From: Anaerolineaceae bacterium
GTDB lineage: Bacteria; Chloroflexota; Anaerolineae; Anaerolineales; Anaerolineaceae
NCBI GenBank assembly: GCA_003158355.1
Contig: PMIV01000244.1
Coordinates: 1 to 19,717, forward strand
Length of the DNA stretch: 19,717 nucleotides
Reading direction: 5' to 3'
A program made the translations under genes and the position numbers. Position 1 is the stretch's first letter, and each line of letters starts with the position of its first letter. The notes under the pieces are model-generated. The model was given only the letters and a program-made list of their open reading frames with translations. It did not search any database and was not told the DNA's origin. Shown one piece after another: positions 1 through 8,519 of this stretch.

Positions 1-115
1 TAGCTTCATTCACTTTAATCCCCAAAATAATGAAACTAATGAAAAAGCAAACAAAATAACCGCACCCTGTCAAAAAAAGGAAAGCGCGAATTATTAAAAA
101 ATCAAAAAAAATGGA

Positions 116-397
116 CTAGCGATTTTCTAGGTGTGATTCAAGAATTTGTTCATCCGGCCAGTTGGATTCAATGAACTTGATGATGTTATTCATCACCTGT
201 TCATTATGGGTTTTCTCGTTGGATAGGGAGGCAACACCAATCCAGGCGGATTGCCATACGTCTTGCAATCCGATCTCAGACACGGTGACATTAAATTCTT
301 TGTGCAACCGACTGATGATCGGCTGCAAGCGGCCGCGTTTTTCTTTTAAGGAAGAGCAGCCCGATAGATAAAGTTTAATGGTCAATAGAGTCAGCAT
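116..397 (-). CDS. DUF503 / YlxP-like small protein
   Basis: A 93-residue protein resembling the DUF503 (YlxP) family: an N-terminal beta strand (LLTIKLYLSGCSSLKEKR) with the family-typical 'SLKEKR' stretch, then a helix and a second strand containing 'NVTVSEIG...DVWQSAWIGVA', and a C-terminal helix. Members are about 90-95 residues, so it appears full length. The molecular function of the family is not established; in Firmicutes ylxP lies near nusA-infB-rbfA, but no such neighbours occur here. The ATG at 395-397 is preceded at short distance by AGGATA on the minus strand. It is divergent from folC across 75 bp. The family call comes from motif recognition, without a profile search. Confidence 0.8.
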   Translation of the reverse strand: MLTLLTIKLYLSGCSSLKEKRGRLQPIISRLHKEFNVTVSEIGLQDVWQSAWIGVASLSNEKTHNEQVMNNIIKFIESNWPDEQILESHLENR

Positions 398-421
398 ATT
401 ATCCTAAAAAAAGGGTATTCC

Positions 422-450
422 TTGCTTTATGGATGAGGCAAGATTACAAT
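422..450 (+). promoter_or_regulatory. candidate folC operon promoter
   Basis: TTGCTT at 422-427 and TACAAT at 445-450 are separated by 17 bp, a plausible sigma-70-type pair (weak -35, good -10) that would start RNA near 457. A second -10-like TATAAT at 462-467 lies only 5 bp before the annotated TTG start. If that box were the functional one, the true folC start would have to be the ATG at 488. Weak evidence in AT-rich DNA. Confidence 0.3.
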
Positions 451-472
451 GCCATTATTAATATAATCTAGA

Positions 473-1885
473 TTGGCAAAAAAGAGTATGGATATCATCG
501 AGCAAAAATATCAAGCAGCATTGGATTACCTTTATGGGTTTGTTGATTTTAGCTTAACGAAACAAGATCATCTGGCAGCAGCTCATTTTGACTTGCAGCG
601 CATGGTTGATCTGATGGGGTTAATGGGTAATCCACAGGATCATTATCCGGTGATCCACGTAGCCGGGACGAAGGGCAAAGGGTCAACCGCTGCGATGATT
701 GCCAGTATTCTCCAAAGTGCTGGATATCGTGTGGGGTTGTATACCTCGCCGCACTTACAGGATTATTGCGAACGGATCCAGGTCGACCGTAAGAGTATCT
801 CGCACGCTGCGTTGACAACCCTGGTAGAAAAAACAAAACCATTTGTAGAAAAAGTGCAGGGGTTGACCACTTTTGAGATCACTACAGCTTTGGCTTTCCA
901 GGCATTTGCGGATGCAAAGGTGGAGATTGCTGTTGTTGAAGTAGGTCTTGGCGGCCGCTTGGATGCCACCAATGTGGTGAAACCGCTTGTAGCGGTGATC
1001 ACTTCACTTTCATACGATCATATGAATGTGCTCGGAAACACCATTAGTGAAATCGCAACCGAAAAGGCCGGAATCATCAAACGGAACCGGCCGGTCATAC
1101 TGGCCCCACAAGAGGAAACACCCCGCCGTGTGATCGAAAAGATTGCTGCCGAACGCAATGCTCCATTAATCCGGGTTGGGGTAGATTTCCTTTACAGTTC
1201 AATTTCGCATTCGTTGGATGGACAAACTTTGATGCTTTGGCCAAAAGAGGATCAAGAGCATATCAATGAATTCATCGAAAAGGGTGAGCAAGTAGATTGG
1301 AAACCCTTACAAATCACCATGCCTTTGCTCGGATATCATCAGGTGCAAAATGCTGCCACTGCTTTTTCGACAATCAGAGAAGCAAGAAAGCAGGGCATCA
1401 AATTCAGCGATAAAGCCATTGAAGATGGGTTTACTAATGTCCAATGGCCAGGCCGCTTTGAGTTGATCAGCAAAGACCCGATTGTAATTTTGGATTCAGC
1501 GCACAATCAAGACTCAGCGTTGAAATTGCGCGTGGCCATTGATGATTATCTCAGTGAAAAACCGGTGATCTTGATCTTTGGAGTATCTGAAGACAAGGAT
1601 ATTCCCGGAATGTTCACTCAATTAATGCCCAGAATAAAGATGGTCATTGCCACTCAAAGCACACATCCAAGGGCTCTGGCTGCCAATAAACTGGTAGAAT
1701 TAGCCCATCAATTTGGAAGACCGGCTATTGCAACCCCCGATATTTCTTCCGCACTTGAATGTGCGGTGAAACAAGCGGGAAGTGATTCAGCAATTGTCGT
1801 AGCGGGGAGTATATTTGTCGCTGCTGCCGCAAGAGAAGAATGGCCAAAGCTGAAAAAACATATTAATGAAATTAGAATAACTTGA
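473..1885 (+). CDS. folC: Bifunctional folylpolyglutamate/dihydrofolate synthase
   Basis: Mur-ligase-fold enzyme that adds glutamate to folates using ATP (FolC; many bacterial forms also make dihydrofolate from dihydropteroate). At 470 residues it is near the upper end of the usual 420-470. The P-loop GTKGKGST lies at residues 65-72, followed by 'YTSPHLQDYCERIQV', the central 'ATEKAGIIKRNRPVI' segment, the 'WPGRFE' linker and the C-terminal 'ILDSAHNQDS' motif, which corresponds to the family's D-G-A-H-N-P. Two starts are possible: TTG 473 (used here, longest) or ATG 488, which begins MDIIEQKYQAALDYLYGFVD and fits the usual family N-terminus equally well; neither has a good ribosome binding site. 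First gene of an operon: lon begins 7 bp after its stop. Confidence 0.93.
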   Translation: MAKKSMDIIEQKYQAALDYLYGFVDFSLTKQDHLAAAHFDLQRMVDLMGLMGNPQDHYPVIHVAGTKGKGSTAAMIASILQSAGYRVGLYTSPHLQDYCERIQVDRKSISHAALTTLVEKTKPFVEKVQGLTTFEITTALAFQAFADAKVEIAVVEVGLGGRLDATNVVKPLVAVITSLSYDHMNVLGNTISEIATEKAGIIKRNRPVILAPQEETPRRVIEKIAAERNAPLIRVGVDFLYSSISHSLDGQTLMLWPKEDQEHINEFIEKGEQVDWKPLQITMPLLGYHQVQNAATAFSTIREARKQGIKFSDKAIEDGFTNVQWPGRFELISKDPIVILDSAHNQDSALKLRVAIDDYLSEKPVILIFGVSEDKDIPGMFTQLMPRIKMVIATQSTHPRALAANKLVELAHQFGRPAIATPDISSALECAVKQAGSDSAIVVAGSIFVAAAAREEWPKLKKHINEIRIT

Positions 1886-1892
1886 GGATTAG

Positions 1893-4385
1893 ATGAAGAA
1901 CGAGGATTGGAAGAAACGTATCGATAACCCAGAAGAATATACTGCAGCCTTATATCAGCGAACCGATGAGCTTTATCAGGTACCGGATTCTATCCCTGAT
2001 AAACACGGAGTTATCTTTTGTCCGGCAATGATCATGCGGGATATAGTTGTCTTTCCGAGGATGGTCTCTCCGATATTTGTTGTTCCAGGACCAAATCTGG
2101 AAGCCATTAATTACGTCCAAAAAGAGGGGAAAACCATGCTGGCTTTGATGTTAAAAGACAGCGAAATTGAAAACCCAACCAAAGATGATTTTCTTGAAGT
2201 GGGTGTTGAAGTAGCCGTTGGACGTCTGCTCACCTTACAAGATGGGAATAATTCCGCCCTGGTGCAAGGAAGACGACGAGTAAAAGTAGTCGAAATCGTC
2301 GAGAAAGAACCGTTTTGGTGGGTTCGCGGTGAAGTGATCGAAGAAGATGAAACCTCAGACCGCCAGACCGAAGCGCTGATGCGCACCTCGCGCGACCTTT
2401 TTGAACGCTGTGTGCAGTTGGATCGTACACTGCCAGATGAAGCACATCTCTTCTCTATCAATATTACGGAACCCGGCTGGCTGGCAGATATGATCGCGAC
2501 CGCGGTCTCACTGCCTTACGAAGAACGTCTGGAATTATTAACCATTCTGGAACCCAAAGAACGCTTGAAGAAAGTCAATTGGTTGTTGGCTCAAGAATTG
2601 GACGTCTTGCAGCTAGAAGATGAAATTCAGACCCGGGTACAAAGTGAAGTAGATCGTTCTCAGCGCGAATTCTATTTACGCGAACAATTAAAAGCCATTC
2701 AAAATGAACTTGGCGAAGGCGACGTCTGGTCTCGTGAATTAGTGGAATTGAAAACCAAAATTGAAGCCAAGAAAATGCCTGAAGAAGCGAAGACTCAGGC
2801 TTTGAAAGAGATCGAACACCTCACACAGATGCCTGCTATGGCTCCTGAGGTTGGTATCTTAAGGTCGTATATTGATTGGTTGTTGGATCTGCCCTGGGAT
2901 GAAAAGACCGAAGATAACCTGGATGTTCTGCATGCTTCCAAAGTTTTGGATGAAAATCATTATGGATTAGGAAAAGCCAAAGACCGCATTCTTGAATATA
3001 TTGCGGTCAAGAGCCTGAAACCCAAAAAAGAGCGACAGCCGATCTTGTGCTTTGTTGGACCTCCGGGAACGGGTAAGACCTCTCTGGGAAAATCAATTGC
3101 GGCAGCGTTAGGGCGTAATTTTGTGCGCTTATCCTTGGGCGGCGTGCGCGACGAGGCTGAAATTCGCGGTCACCGGCGAACCTATATTGGCGCATTACCT
3201 GGACGCATCCTGCAAACCATGAAGCGGGCCGGAACGATCAATCCTCTCTTTATGCTTGATGAAATTGACAAACTCGGCAGTGATTTCAGGGGTGATCCTT
3301 CCTCGGCTTTACTGGAAGTACTTGACCCGGAACAGAACTTCTCGTTCTCAGATCACTATTTGGAATTACCTTATGATCTTTCAAAGGTCATGTTTGTCAC
3401 CACTGCGAACAATTTGAGCACGATCCCGCCGGCGTTATTGGACCGCATGGAATTGATCGATTTCCCGGGTTACATTGAAGAAGAAAAACTCGAGATTTGC
3501 CGTCGTTTCCTTATTCCACGGCAGATGGAAGAAAGCGGGCTGGAAGCGGATGATCTCCAATTTGACGAAGCCGCTCTGCGGAAAGTAATTCGCGAATATA
3601 CCTATGAAGCCGGTGTCCGCAATCTGGAGCGGGAACTGGGTCAGCTTTGCCGCAAGACCGCCAGGCTCAAGGCAGAAAAGAAACGTTTTGCCAAAACTTT
3701 GAGCGTAAATGCCATCGAAAAATTCCTTGGCCCACCGCAGTTTTATTTTGCTGAAGCCGAACGAAAAGATGAAGTTGGCGTAGCCACAGCCATTGCCTGG
3801 ACTGAGAACGGCGGAGATATCATGCCGGTGGAAGTACTGGTTATGGAAGGCAAAGGAAATTTGCAGATCACCGGTCAGATTGGCGATGTGATGCAAGAAT
3901 CTGCACAGGCAGCCCTTTCCTACCTGAAATCGCGGGTAGACACGTTTGGAATCGATCCGGATATTTTTGAACAACTTGATATACATATTCATATCCCCGA
4001 AGGAGCGATTCCAAAGGATGGACCCAGCGCAGGGATCACGATCGCCACTGCTTTGATCTCGGCATTTACCGAAAGACCAGTACGGAAAGAAGTAAGCATG
4101 ACCGGAGAAATTACCCTGCGTGGAAATATTCTGCCAATCGGCGGGGTGCGCGAAAAGATCCTGGCAGCTCACCGAGCTGGACTAAAAACGATCTTATTGC
4201 CGGAAAAAAATGCCAAAGACCTGGTGGAAGTTCCCAAGAAAGTACGTGATGATCTAAAGATCATTTATGTGCGGCACATGGATGAAGTGATCGATGTTGC
4301 TTTGGCCCCGGCAATGGAAAGCGGTAACAAATTCTTAAAAAAGGTCCATGATAAAAGTAAGAAAACCAAAAAAAATGAAGAATGA
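1893..4385 (+). CDS. lon: ATP-dependent protease Lon (LonA)
   Basis: Cytosolic ATP-dependent serine protease that unfolds and degrades damaged and regulatory proteins as a hexamer. It is 830 residues long, normal for LonA. Domains in order: N-terminal LAN substrate domain (about 35-240, starting near '[19 protein letters not shown]'), coiled-coil linker (about 240-330), AAA+ module with Walker A GPPGTGKT at 389-396 and Walker B MLDEID (D456, E457), then the protease domain with the catalytic serine in 'PKDGPSAG' (S712) and the catalytic lysine in 'GGVREKI' (K755). The 43-residue S-K spacing matches E. coli Lon. The basic C-terminal tail ([15 protein letters not shown]) is low complexity. ATG 1893 follows a GAGGA ribosome binding site. 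It is coupled to folC upstream and overlaps the next gene. No heat-shock element was seen in front of it, and transcription probably comes from the folC promoter. Confidence 0.98.
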   Translation: MKNEDWKKRIDNPEEYTAALYQRTDELYQVPDSIPDKHGVIFCPAMIMRDIVVFPRMVSPIFVVPGPNLEAINYVQKEGKTMLALMLKDSEIENPTKDDFLEVGVEVAVGRLLTLQDGNNSALVQGRRRVKVVEIVEKEPFWWVRGEVIEEDETSDRQTEALMRTSRDLFERCVQLDRTLPDEAHLFSINITEPGWLADMIATAVSLPYEERLELLTILEPKERLKKVNWLLAQELDVLQLEDEIQTRVQSEVDRSQREFYLREQLKAIQNELGEGDVWSRELVELKTKIEAKKMPEEAKTQALKEIEHLTQMPAMAPEVGILRSYIDWLLDLPWDEKTEDNLDVLHASKVLDENHYGLGKAKDRILEYIAVKSLKPKKERQPILCFVGPPGTGKTSLGKSIAAALGRNFVRLSLGGVRDEAEIRGHRRTYIGALPGRILQTMKRAGTINPLFMLDEIDKLGSDFRGDPSSALLEVLDPEQNFSFSDHYLELPYDLSKVMFVTTANNLSTIPPALLDRMELIDFPGYIEEEKLEICRRFLIPRQMEESGLEADDLQFDEAALRKVIREYTYEAGVRNLERELGQLCRKTARLKAEKKRFAKTLSVNAIEKFLGPPQFYFAEAERKDEVGVATAIAWTENGGDIMPVEVLVMEGKGNLQITGQIGDVMQESAQAALSYLKSRVDTFGIDPDIFEQLDIHIHIPEGAIPKDGPSAGITIATALISAFTERPVRKEVSMTGEITLRGNILPIGGVREKILAAHRAGLKTILLPEKNAKDLVEVPKKVRDDLKIIYVRHMDEVIDVALAPAMESGNKFLKKVHDKSKKTKKNEE

Positions 4386-5193
4386 GATAACCACCCCTCT
4401 GGTTGAGTTTACTTTTCTTGGACAAGATGGATTCATTATTCAGACAAAAGATAATGGCTTTCTGATCGATCCTTACCTATCCAACTATGTTGTTGACAGC
4501 GGTATCGGTTCAGCAGAGGTTTTCTCACGTGAATTTCCGGCTCCGGTGTGCATCGATGAATTGAAAAATATTGATACTGTTTTCATCACCCATGATCACG
4601 CTGACCATTGCGACCCTGAAACATTGCTGCCACTTTATCAAAAGAATCCAAAGATCAAGTTTATATGCCCAAAACCGGTGGAAAACCACTTGGCCTCATT
4701 GGGAATATCTCCTCAACAAATTATCATTCCCAAAGTTGCTAAGGTTGAACACCTGCCCGGATTGGAATATTACGCGGTACCGGCCGCACATTACCAGTTC
4801 GATTTGGATGCAAGCGGTGAAGATTATTCATATTTTGGTTTTGTGATCAAAGCAGGGGAAGTTTGGATCTATCATGCCGGAGACACCATTTTATACGACG
4901 GCATGGTGGAGCAAATACTTAGGTATACCAGTAAAATCGATGTAGCTTGCCTGCCAGTCAACGGCCGGGATGGTTGGCGCGAACGGATGGATATGATCGG
5001 TAACTTGGATCCATCAGAATCGTTGGAACTGGCATTGCGTTTGAAAACCGATGTGCTGCTGCCGATGCATAATGACCTTTTTAAATATAACCATGTTTCC
5101 CCGGCGGTTCTGGCAGATCATTTGGACCGCAAAGCACCGCGTCAAAAATACCACTGGCTTCAGCCGGGAGAAAAATATTATTACGTAAAATAA
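4375..5193 (+). CDS. UlaG-like metallo-beta-lactamase-fold hydrolase
   Basis: MBL-fold metal-dependent hydrolase of the UlaG/COG2220 group. With the ATG at 4375 it has 272 residues. The signature metal-binding motif HDHADHCD is at residues 73-80 (H73, H75, D77, H78). Further ligands are the histidine in 'YHAGDT' and the late histidine in 'LLPMHNDLF'; this late region resembles L-ascorbate-6-phosphate lactonase (UlaG). The substrate is unknown: no ascorbate PTS or other ula genes are present, so a lactonase role is not supported by context. An ATG at 4348 would add nine basic residues that merely mirror the lon tail, and the conserved core begins just after 4375 (VEFTFLGQDGF). The start overlaps the lon stop by 11 bp, implying translational coupling. 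Ends in front of a strong terminator. Confidence 0.85.
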   Translation: MKNEITTPLVEFTFLGQDGFIIQTKDNGFLIDPYLSNYVVDSGIGSAEVFSREFPAPVCIDELKNIDTVFITHDHADHCDPETLLPLYQKNPKIKFICPKPVENHLASLGISPQQIIIPKVAKVEHLPGLEYYAVPAAHYQFDLDASGEDYSYFGFVIKAGEVWIYHAGDTILYDGMVEQILRYTSKIDVACLPVNGRDGWRERMDMIGNLDPSESLELALRLKTDVLLPMHNDLFKYNHVSPAVLADHLDRKAPRQKYHWLQPGEKYYYVK

Positions 5194-5196
5194 ACC

Positions 5197-5229
5197 AAAA
5201 AAGCCGATGCTCATCAGCACCGGCTTTTC
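5197..5229. terminator. bidirectional intrinsic terminator
   Basis: Stem AAAAGCCG / CGGCTTTT (5199-5206 with 5221-5228), one A-C mismatch, TGC/GCA extension and a six-base loop. The A-run on the left and T-run on the right let it terminate both the folC-lon-hydrolase operon and the convergent slyD transcript. Confidence 0.85.
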
Positions 5230-5245
5230 TGTATTATTGGTAGTT

Positions 5246-5785
5246 TTAGTTGTTCTTACCACAATTGCATTCTGAATCATCGCAGTCACAGTCTTCGTCA
5301 TCACCATGAACGTGACCATGTTCCAGCTCTTCAGCGGTCGCCGCACGGATGCTCAAGATCTTGACATCGAAATTGAGGTCTTTGCCAGCCAACGGATGAT
5401 TGAAATTCAATGTGACAGTATCTTTCCCAACTTCTTCAATTACTGCAGAAATTGGGCCTTCGTCTTCATCTTCAACCGCTAATTCAACACCAACTTCCAG
5501 AGGAATATCTTTGGGGAAATCGGATAAAGGAATTTCTTCAACAGCTTCTTCGTCATATTCACCATAGGCGTCTACGGCCTTGACGTTTACTTTCTTGGAT
5601 TCACCAAGTTTCATACCGTCAAGTTCGCTTTCCAGGCCGGCAATGATGTTTTCGTGTCCCTGAATATAATCGATCGGGCCATTTTCTTCAGATGAATCGA
5701 TCAACTCTCCATCAACGGTGAGCGTATATTCAAGACTAACCACCAGATCTTTGGCGACTTTTGTAAATTCGGATTGTTCGTTCAA
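5246..5785 (-). CDS. slyD: SlyD-type FKBP peptidyl-prolyl isomerase
   Basis: Cytosolic peptidyl-prolyl cis/trans isomerase and chaperone, 179 residues. The order matches SlyD: the FKBP half-domain ('KVAKDLVVSLEYTLTVDGE', 'PIDYIQGHENIIAGLE'), the inserted chaperone flap (about residues 75-130), the return to FKBP ('LNFNHPLAGKDLNFDVKI'), then a metal-binding tail. The tail has GHVHG, as in E. coli SlyD, followed by an acidic stretch with four cysteines in a C-x-C-x5-C-x-C arrangement, suggesting Ni/Zn binding (inference). The start is a TTG at 5783-5785 with an AAAGAGAG-like ribosome binding site seven bases upstream; no ATG occurs near the conserved N-terminus. Divergent from the nnr gene, with about 100 bp between them. 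Confidence 0.93.
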   Translation of the reverse strand: MNEQSEFTKVAKDLVVSLEYTLTVDGELIDSSEENGPIDYIQGHENIIAGLESELDGMKLGESKKVNVKAVDAYGEYDEEAVEEIPLSDFPKDIPLEVGVELAVEDEDEGPISAVIEEVGKDTVTLNFNHPLAGKDLNFDVKILSIRAATAEELEHGHVHGDDEDCDCDDSECNCGKNN

Positions 5786-5889
5786 AGTTAGCTCTCTTTC
5801 TTGCAGGATTTAGGCTCGAATTGTATCATAATCTTCTTAGAATAAACACTTTACAAGGTCTATAATTATTTAAGAAAGGGTTAATCTAA

Positions 5890-7494
5890 ATGATGTTAGT
5901 TACTGTTGAGGAAATGCGCGAAATAGAACAATTGGCGATCGAACAGAGTGTTTCTTCTGACCAGATGATGCAGCGTGCAGGCAAGGGTCTGGCAGAAATT
6001 ATTATTAAGCATTTTAAGGATTTAATTACCAAGCATGTCATTGGTCTGGTCGGTAAAGGCAATAACGGTGGAGACGCTATAATCGCACTCAACCAGCTCT
6101 TACTAAGTGGTTGGTATGGAGCTGCGATTTTATTCAGTCCGAGGCAGGCAGACCCCTTGGTGGAAGAATTTATCAATAATGGCGGACGAATCATTAATTA
6201 CAAAGAAGCGGATTTCAAACTCAAATTAAAAGAAATAATGTCGGACGATTCAGTCATTGTTGATGGGCTGCTTGGCACCGGGATCAAGATGCCGTTGAAA
6301 GCTGAAATGGCGGAATTTATGTCCTTGATCAAGAAGGCTGCTAAAGGAAAGAGGGTTGTCGCTGTGGATTGTCCATCTGGGGTGGATTGCGACAGCGGTG
6401 AAGCGGCCGCTGAAACAATACCGGCTGAACTTACCGTTTGTATGCAGGCGGTCAAAGTAGGCTTAATGAAGCAGCCAGCTTTTTCACTTTGTGGAGAAAT
6501 AGAAACCGTATCTCTGGGGTTACCAAAAGAGATCACTAAAAAATATGAGGGTCAGTCAGTAGTCGACGATCATTGGGCGGCTGCTCACTTACCAGTACGA
6601 TCCGCGTTCAGTCATAAGGGTTCCTTTGGCAAAGTGATGGTTGTTGGCGGATCTGTAAATTATGTAGGAGCACCGTTTTTATCCGGGCTGGCAGCTTACC
6701 GGCTGGGCAGCGGACTGGTGACACTGGCAGTTCCGCAGCAGGTCGCTTCGACCATGGCAGGAAATGCCCCTGAAATCACCTGGGTGATTCTAGATGACGA
6801 AGACGGTGTGATCGCTGAAACGGCTGCAGAGGTATTCTTAAAAAAGGTGATTGATTATGATTGCCTGGCAGTGGGGCCGGGGATTGGAACGGAAGAGGCT
6901 ACTCAGAGATTCTTGCACAGAGTTTTATTTCAACCATCGATAAACGATCGAAGGAAAGTTGGCTTTCTGGCTGGTGAAACGTCTACAAATGCCGCTGTCA
7001 AAATCCCAACTGTGGTGATCGATGCGGATGCTTTACGCTGGCTGGCAAAACAACAGAATTGGTTTGAGAGTATCTCCAGCCCGATGGTCTTGACTCCACA
7101 TCCGGGTGAAATGGCTGCACTGACTGGTTTGAAAACTGAAGAAATACAAAAAGATCGAATTGCATGCGCCAGCAGTTTCGCGCAAAAATGGCATCAGGTC
7201 GTGGTTTTAAAAGGTGCTCTCACCGTGATCGCTGCTCCTGACGGTCGCATCAACATTATTCCGATTGCGACTTCCGCTCTGGCAAAAGCAGGCAGCGGTG
7301 ATGTCCTTACTGGAATGATCACCAGCTTGATCGGGCAAGGTGTTCAACCTTTTGAAGCTGCCACTTTAGGAGCCTGGATGCACGCCAAAGCTGGATTACG
7401 CGCGGCGGAGAAAATGGGCTGCGAGGCTTCAGTTTTAGCCAGAGATATTATTTCCGCATTGCCAGAGATGGTCGCGTCTGTAAAAACGTTATGA
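5890..7494 (+). CDS. nnr: Bifunctional NAD(P)H-hydrate epimerase / ADP-dependent dehydratase
   Basis: Metabolite-repair fusion enzyme: the N-terminal NnrE (YjeF_N) epimerizes R/S-hydrated NAD(P)H and the C-terminal NnrD (ribokinase-like carbohydrate kinase fold) dehydrates the S form using ADP. It has 534 residues, typical for the bacterial fusion. NnrE spans about 1-215 with GKGNNGGDA at 55-63, 'DGLLGTG' and 'DCPSGVDCDSG'. NnrD spans about 225-525 with 'HKGSFGKVMVVGGS', 'DADAL', 'LTPHPGEMAAL' and 'KAGSGDVLTGMI' (the GSGD motif at 468-471). ATG 5890, with a second in-frame ATG at 5893, follows AAAGGG at eight bases. Monocistronic on the + strand and convergent with the YtxH-like gene. The 104-bp upstream gap contains a TATAAT but no convincing -35. 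Confidence 0.96.
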   Translation: MMLVTVEEMREIEQLAIEQSVSSDQMMQRAGKGLAEIIIKHFKDLITKHVIGLVGKGNNGGDAIIALNQLLLSGWYGAAILFSPRQADPLVEEFINNGGRIINYKEADFKLKLKEIMSDDSVIVDGLLGTGIKMPLKAEMAEFMSLIKKAAKGKRVVAVDCPSGVDCDSGEAAAETIPAELTVCMQAVKVGLMKQPAFSLCGEIETVSLGLPKEITKKYEGQSVVDDHWAAAHLPVRSAFSHKGSFGKVMVVGGSVNYVGAPFLSGLAAYRLGSGLVTLAVPQQVASTMAGNAPEITWVILDDEDGVIAETAAEVFLKKVIDYDCLAVGPGIGTEEATQRFLHRVLFQPSINDRRKVGFLAGETSTNAAVKIPTVVIDADALRWLAKQQNWFESISSPMVLTPHPGEMAALTGLKTEEIQKDRIACASSFAQKWHQVVVLKGALTVIAAPDGRINIIPIATSALAKAGSGDVLTGMITSLIGQGVQPFEAATLGAWMHAKAGLRAAEKMGCEASVLARDIISALPEMVASVKTL

Positions 7495-7517
7495 TCTGGC
7501 ACGAAGATATTTATGAC

Positions 7518-7548
7518 AAAAAAAGACACCATCTTGCGGATGGTGTCT
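7518..7548 (-). terminator. intrinsic terminator of the YtxH-like gene
   Basis: A perfect 10-bp stem, AGACACCATC / GATGGTGTCT (7524-7533 with 7539-7548), with a five-base loop. Read on the minus strand it is followed by seven T residues and lies 7 bp past the stop of the minus-strand gene. On the plus strand it lacks a T-run, though it may also help stop nnr read-through. Confidence 0.88.
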
Positions 7549-7555
7549 GATTGAT

Positions 7556-7891
7556 TTATTCCTGAGCTGCTTTCTTCGGTTTTACTTTGGACACTGTTTC
7601 ATCGATCAGTACTTGACCTTGGTCAGCATATTCGCCGGCTTTTTTCTCTGCCAGACGAATTAATTCCTGAGCTTTTTCAACCGCGTCAGTGGCAGCATCT
7701 TCTGCTTTTTGATAAGTATCATCTAAAGTTTCGGTGGTCTTATCACGCAGCTCGATGGCTTTTTCTTTGATCACGGCACGGGTTTGTTCACCCGATTGTG
7801 GGGCATAAAGTAAAGAAACCACTGCACCAGCAATACCGCCGATGAGGAAACCGGCGAAAAAAGTACCAAAACCATTATCATGTTCAGCCAT
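7556..7891 (-). CDS. YtxH-domain membrane-associated protein
   Basis: A 111-residue protein with the YtxH/gas-vesicle-GvpP-like pattern. It has a glycine-rich N-terminal transmembrane helix (about residues 8-28, 'FFAGFLIGGIAGAVVSLLYA') leading into 'APQSGEQTR', then a long amphipathic helix rich in K, E, A and T, probably coiled coil. The family is often stress-induced in Firmicutes; the biochemical role is unknown. The start is well supported: ATG 7889-7891 preceded by AAAGGAG at seven bases. It follows the 148-residue membrane protein by 34 bp on the same strand, so the two probably form an operon, with a strong terminator just downstream. Confidence 0.85.
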   Translation of the reverse strand: MAEHDNGFGTFFAGFLIGGIAGAVVSLLYAPQSGEQTRAVIKEKAIELRDKTTETLDDTYQKAEDAATDAVEKAQELIRLAEKKAGEYADQGQVLIDETVSKVKPKKAAQE

Positions 7892-7925
7892 TGTTTTACT
7901 CCTTTCAATTAGTTGAAATCGATAG

Positions 7926-8372
7926 TTATTTCCGGAAAATCTTCAAAAGATCGAGAGCCTTTTTAATTCCAGCCACATAGCTATTGAGCTTAATGACCGG
8001 GTCGACGAGATTCTCGCTTAAGAACTGAGTAGTACCTTTAAGTGTATCAATTGTTTCGCTGGTTGCTTCCAAAATGGGTTTAACTTCATTTTGGAGCAGA
8101 TTAACCATTTTGGCTAATTGGATGATGAGAATGATAAGTGCAACCCCCAATACCATAAATTCCAGAGCCATGAAGATAATGAAAACATCGCGTATTTGGG
8201 TAGTAATCGCTGCGGGGGCTCTAAACAGGAAAAAGACAGCAGTTGCAATGAGAGCCAAAAGAATAACAGCAATGACGACAATCAACCAGATTTGCACACC
8301 GTGAGATTGTTTTTCTTCAATTTTCGTCTCGGTGCTATTTTGTCCAGATGGAAGTTGCTTTATATCAGCCAT
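7926..8372 (-). CDS. Two-helix membrane protein with C-terminal coiled coil (unknown)
   Basis: A 148-residue protein not assigned to a named family. A polar N-terminus (1-25) is followed by two hydrophobic helices: about 26-50 ('VQIWLIVVIAVILLALIATA') and about 63-88 ('VFIIFMALEFMVLGVALIIL'). An amphipathic segment ('MVNLLQNEVKPILEATSETI') follows, like DUF948-type proteins, which frequently accompany YtxH proteins. That pairing is the only functional hint. The ATG at 8370-8372 has no ribosome binding site but is immediately preceded by -10-like boxes, so the mRNA may be leaderless or nearly so. Upstream gene of a likely two-gene operon with the YtxH protein. Confidence 0.8.
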   Translation of the reverse strand: MADIKQLPSGQNSTETKIEEKQSHGVQIWLIVVIAVILLALIATAVFFLFRAPAAITTQIRDVFIIFMALEFMVLGVALIILIIQLAKMVNLLQNEVKPILEATSETIDTLKGTTQFLSENLVDPVIKLNSYVAGIKKALDLLKIFRK

Positions 8373-8378
8373 TTTTAA

Positions 8379-8394
8379 ATTATAACATATTATA
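8379..8394 (-). promoter_or_regulatory. tandem TATAAT boxes abutting the 148-aa gene start
   Basis: On the minus strand TATAAT occurs twice, at 8394-8389 and 8384-8379, 10 bp apart. A start seven bases past the second would fall on the A of the ATG (8372). No good -35 hexamer is visible at 16-18 bp, and the area is AT-rich, so this is tentative. Confidence 0.3.
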
Positions 8395-8519
8395 AAAATT
8401 GGTCTGTAGGCCTGAAGTCATACCTTTGAGATATAAAATTAAAACGAAAGTAACCATATCAGATAAACAGACAGTAAAGGGTGTGACTTTCCGGCAAAAT
8501 TTGCAGGATTGTTCTGTTC

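Noticed and set aside
1..115. Possible gene end or RNA in the leftmost bases
   Set aside because: AT-rich with no frame, hairpin or tRNA-like fold that could be supported.
3435..4172. A 245-codon open frame antisense to lon on the minus strand
   Set aside because: Lies wholly within the conserved AAA+ and protease domains of lon, has no ribosome binding site or family motif, and is a codon-bias shadow.
4348..4374. ATG 4348 as the start of the UlaG-like hydrolase
   Set aside because: The extra nine residues are a lysine-rich reading of the lon tail, and conserved sequence begins only after 4375.
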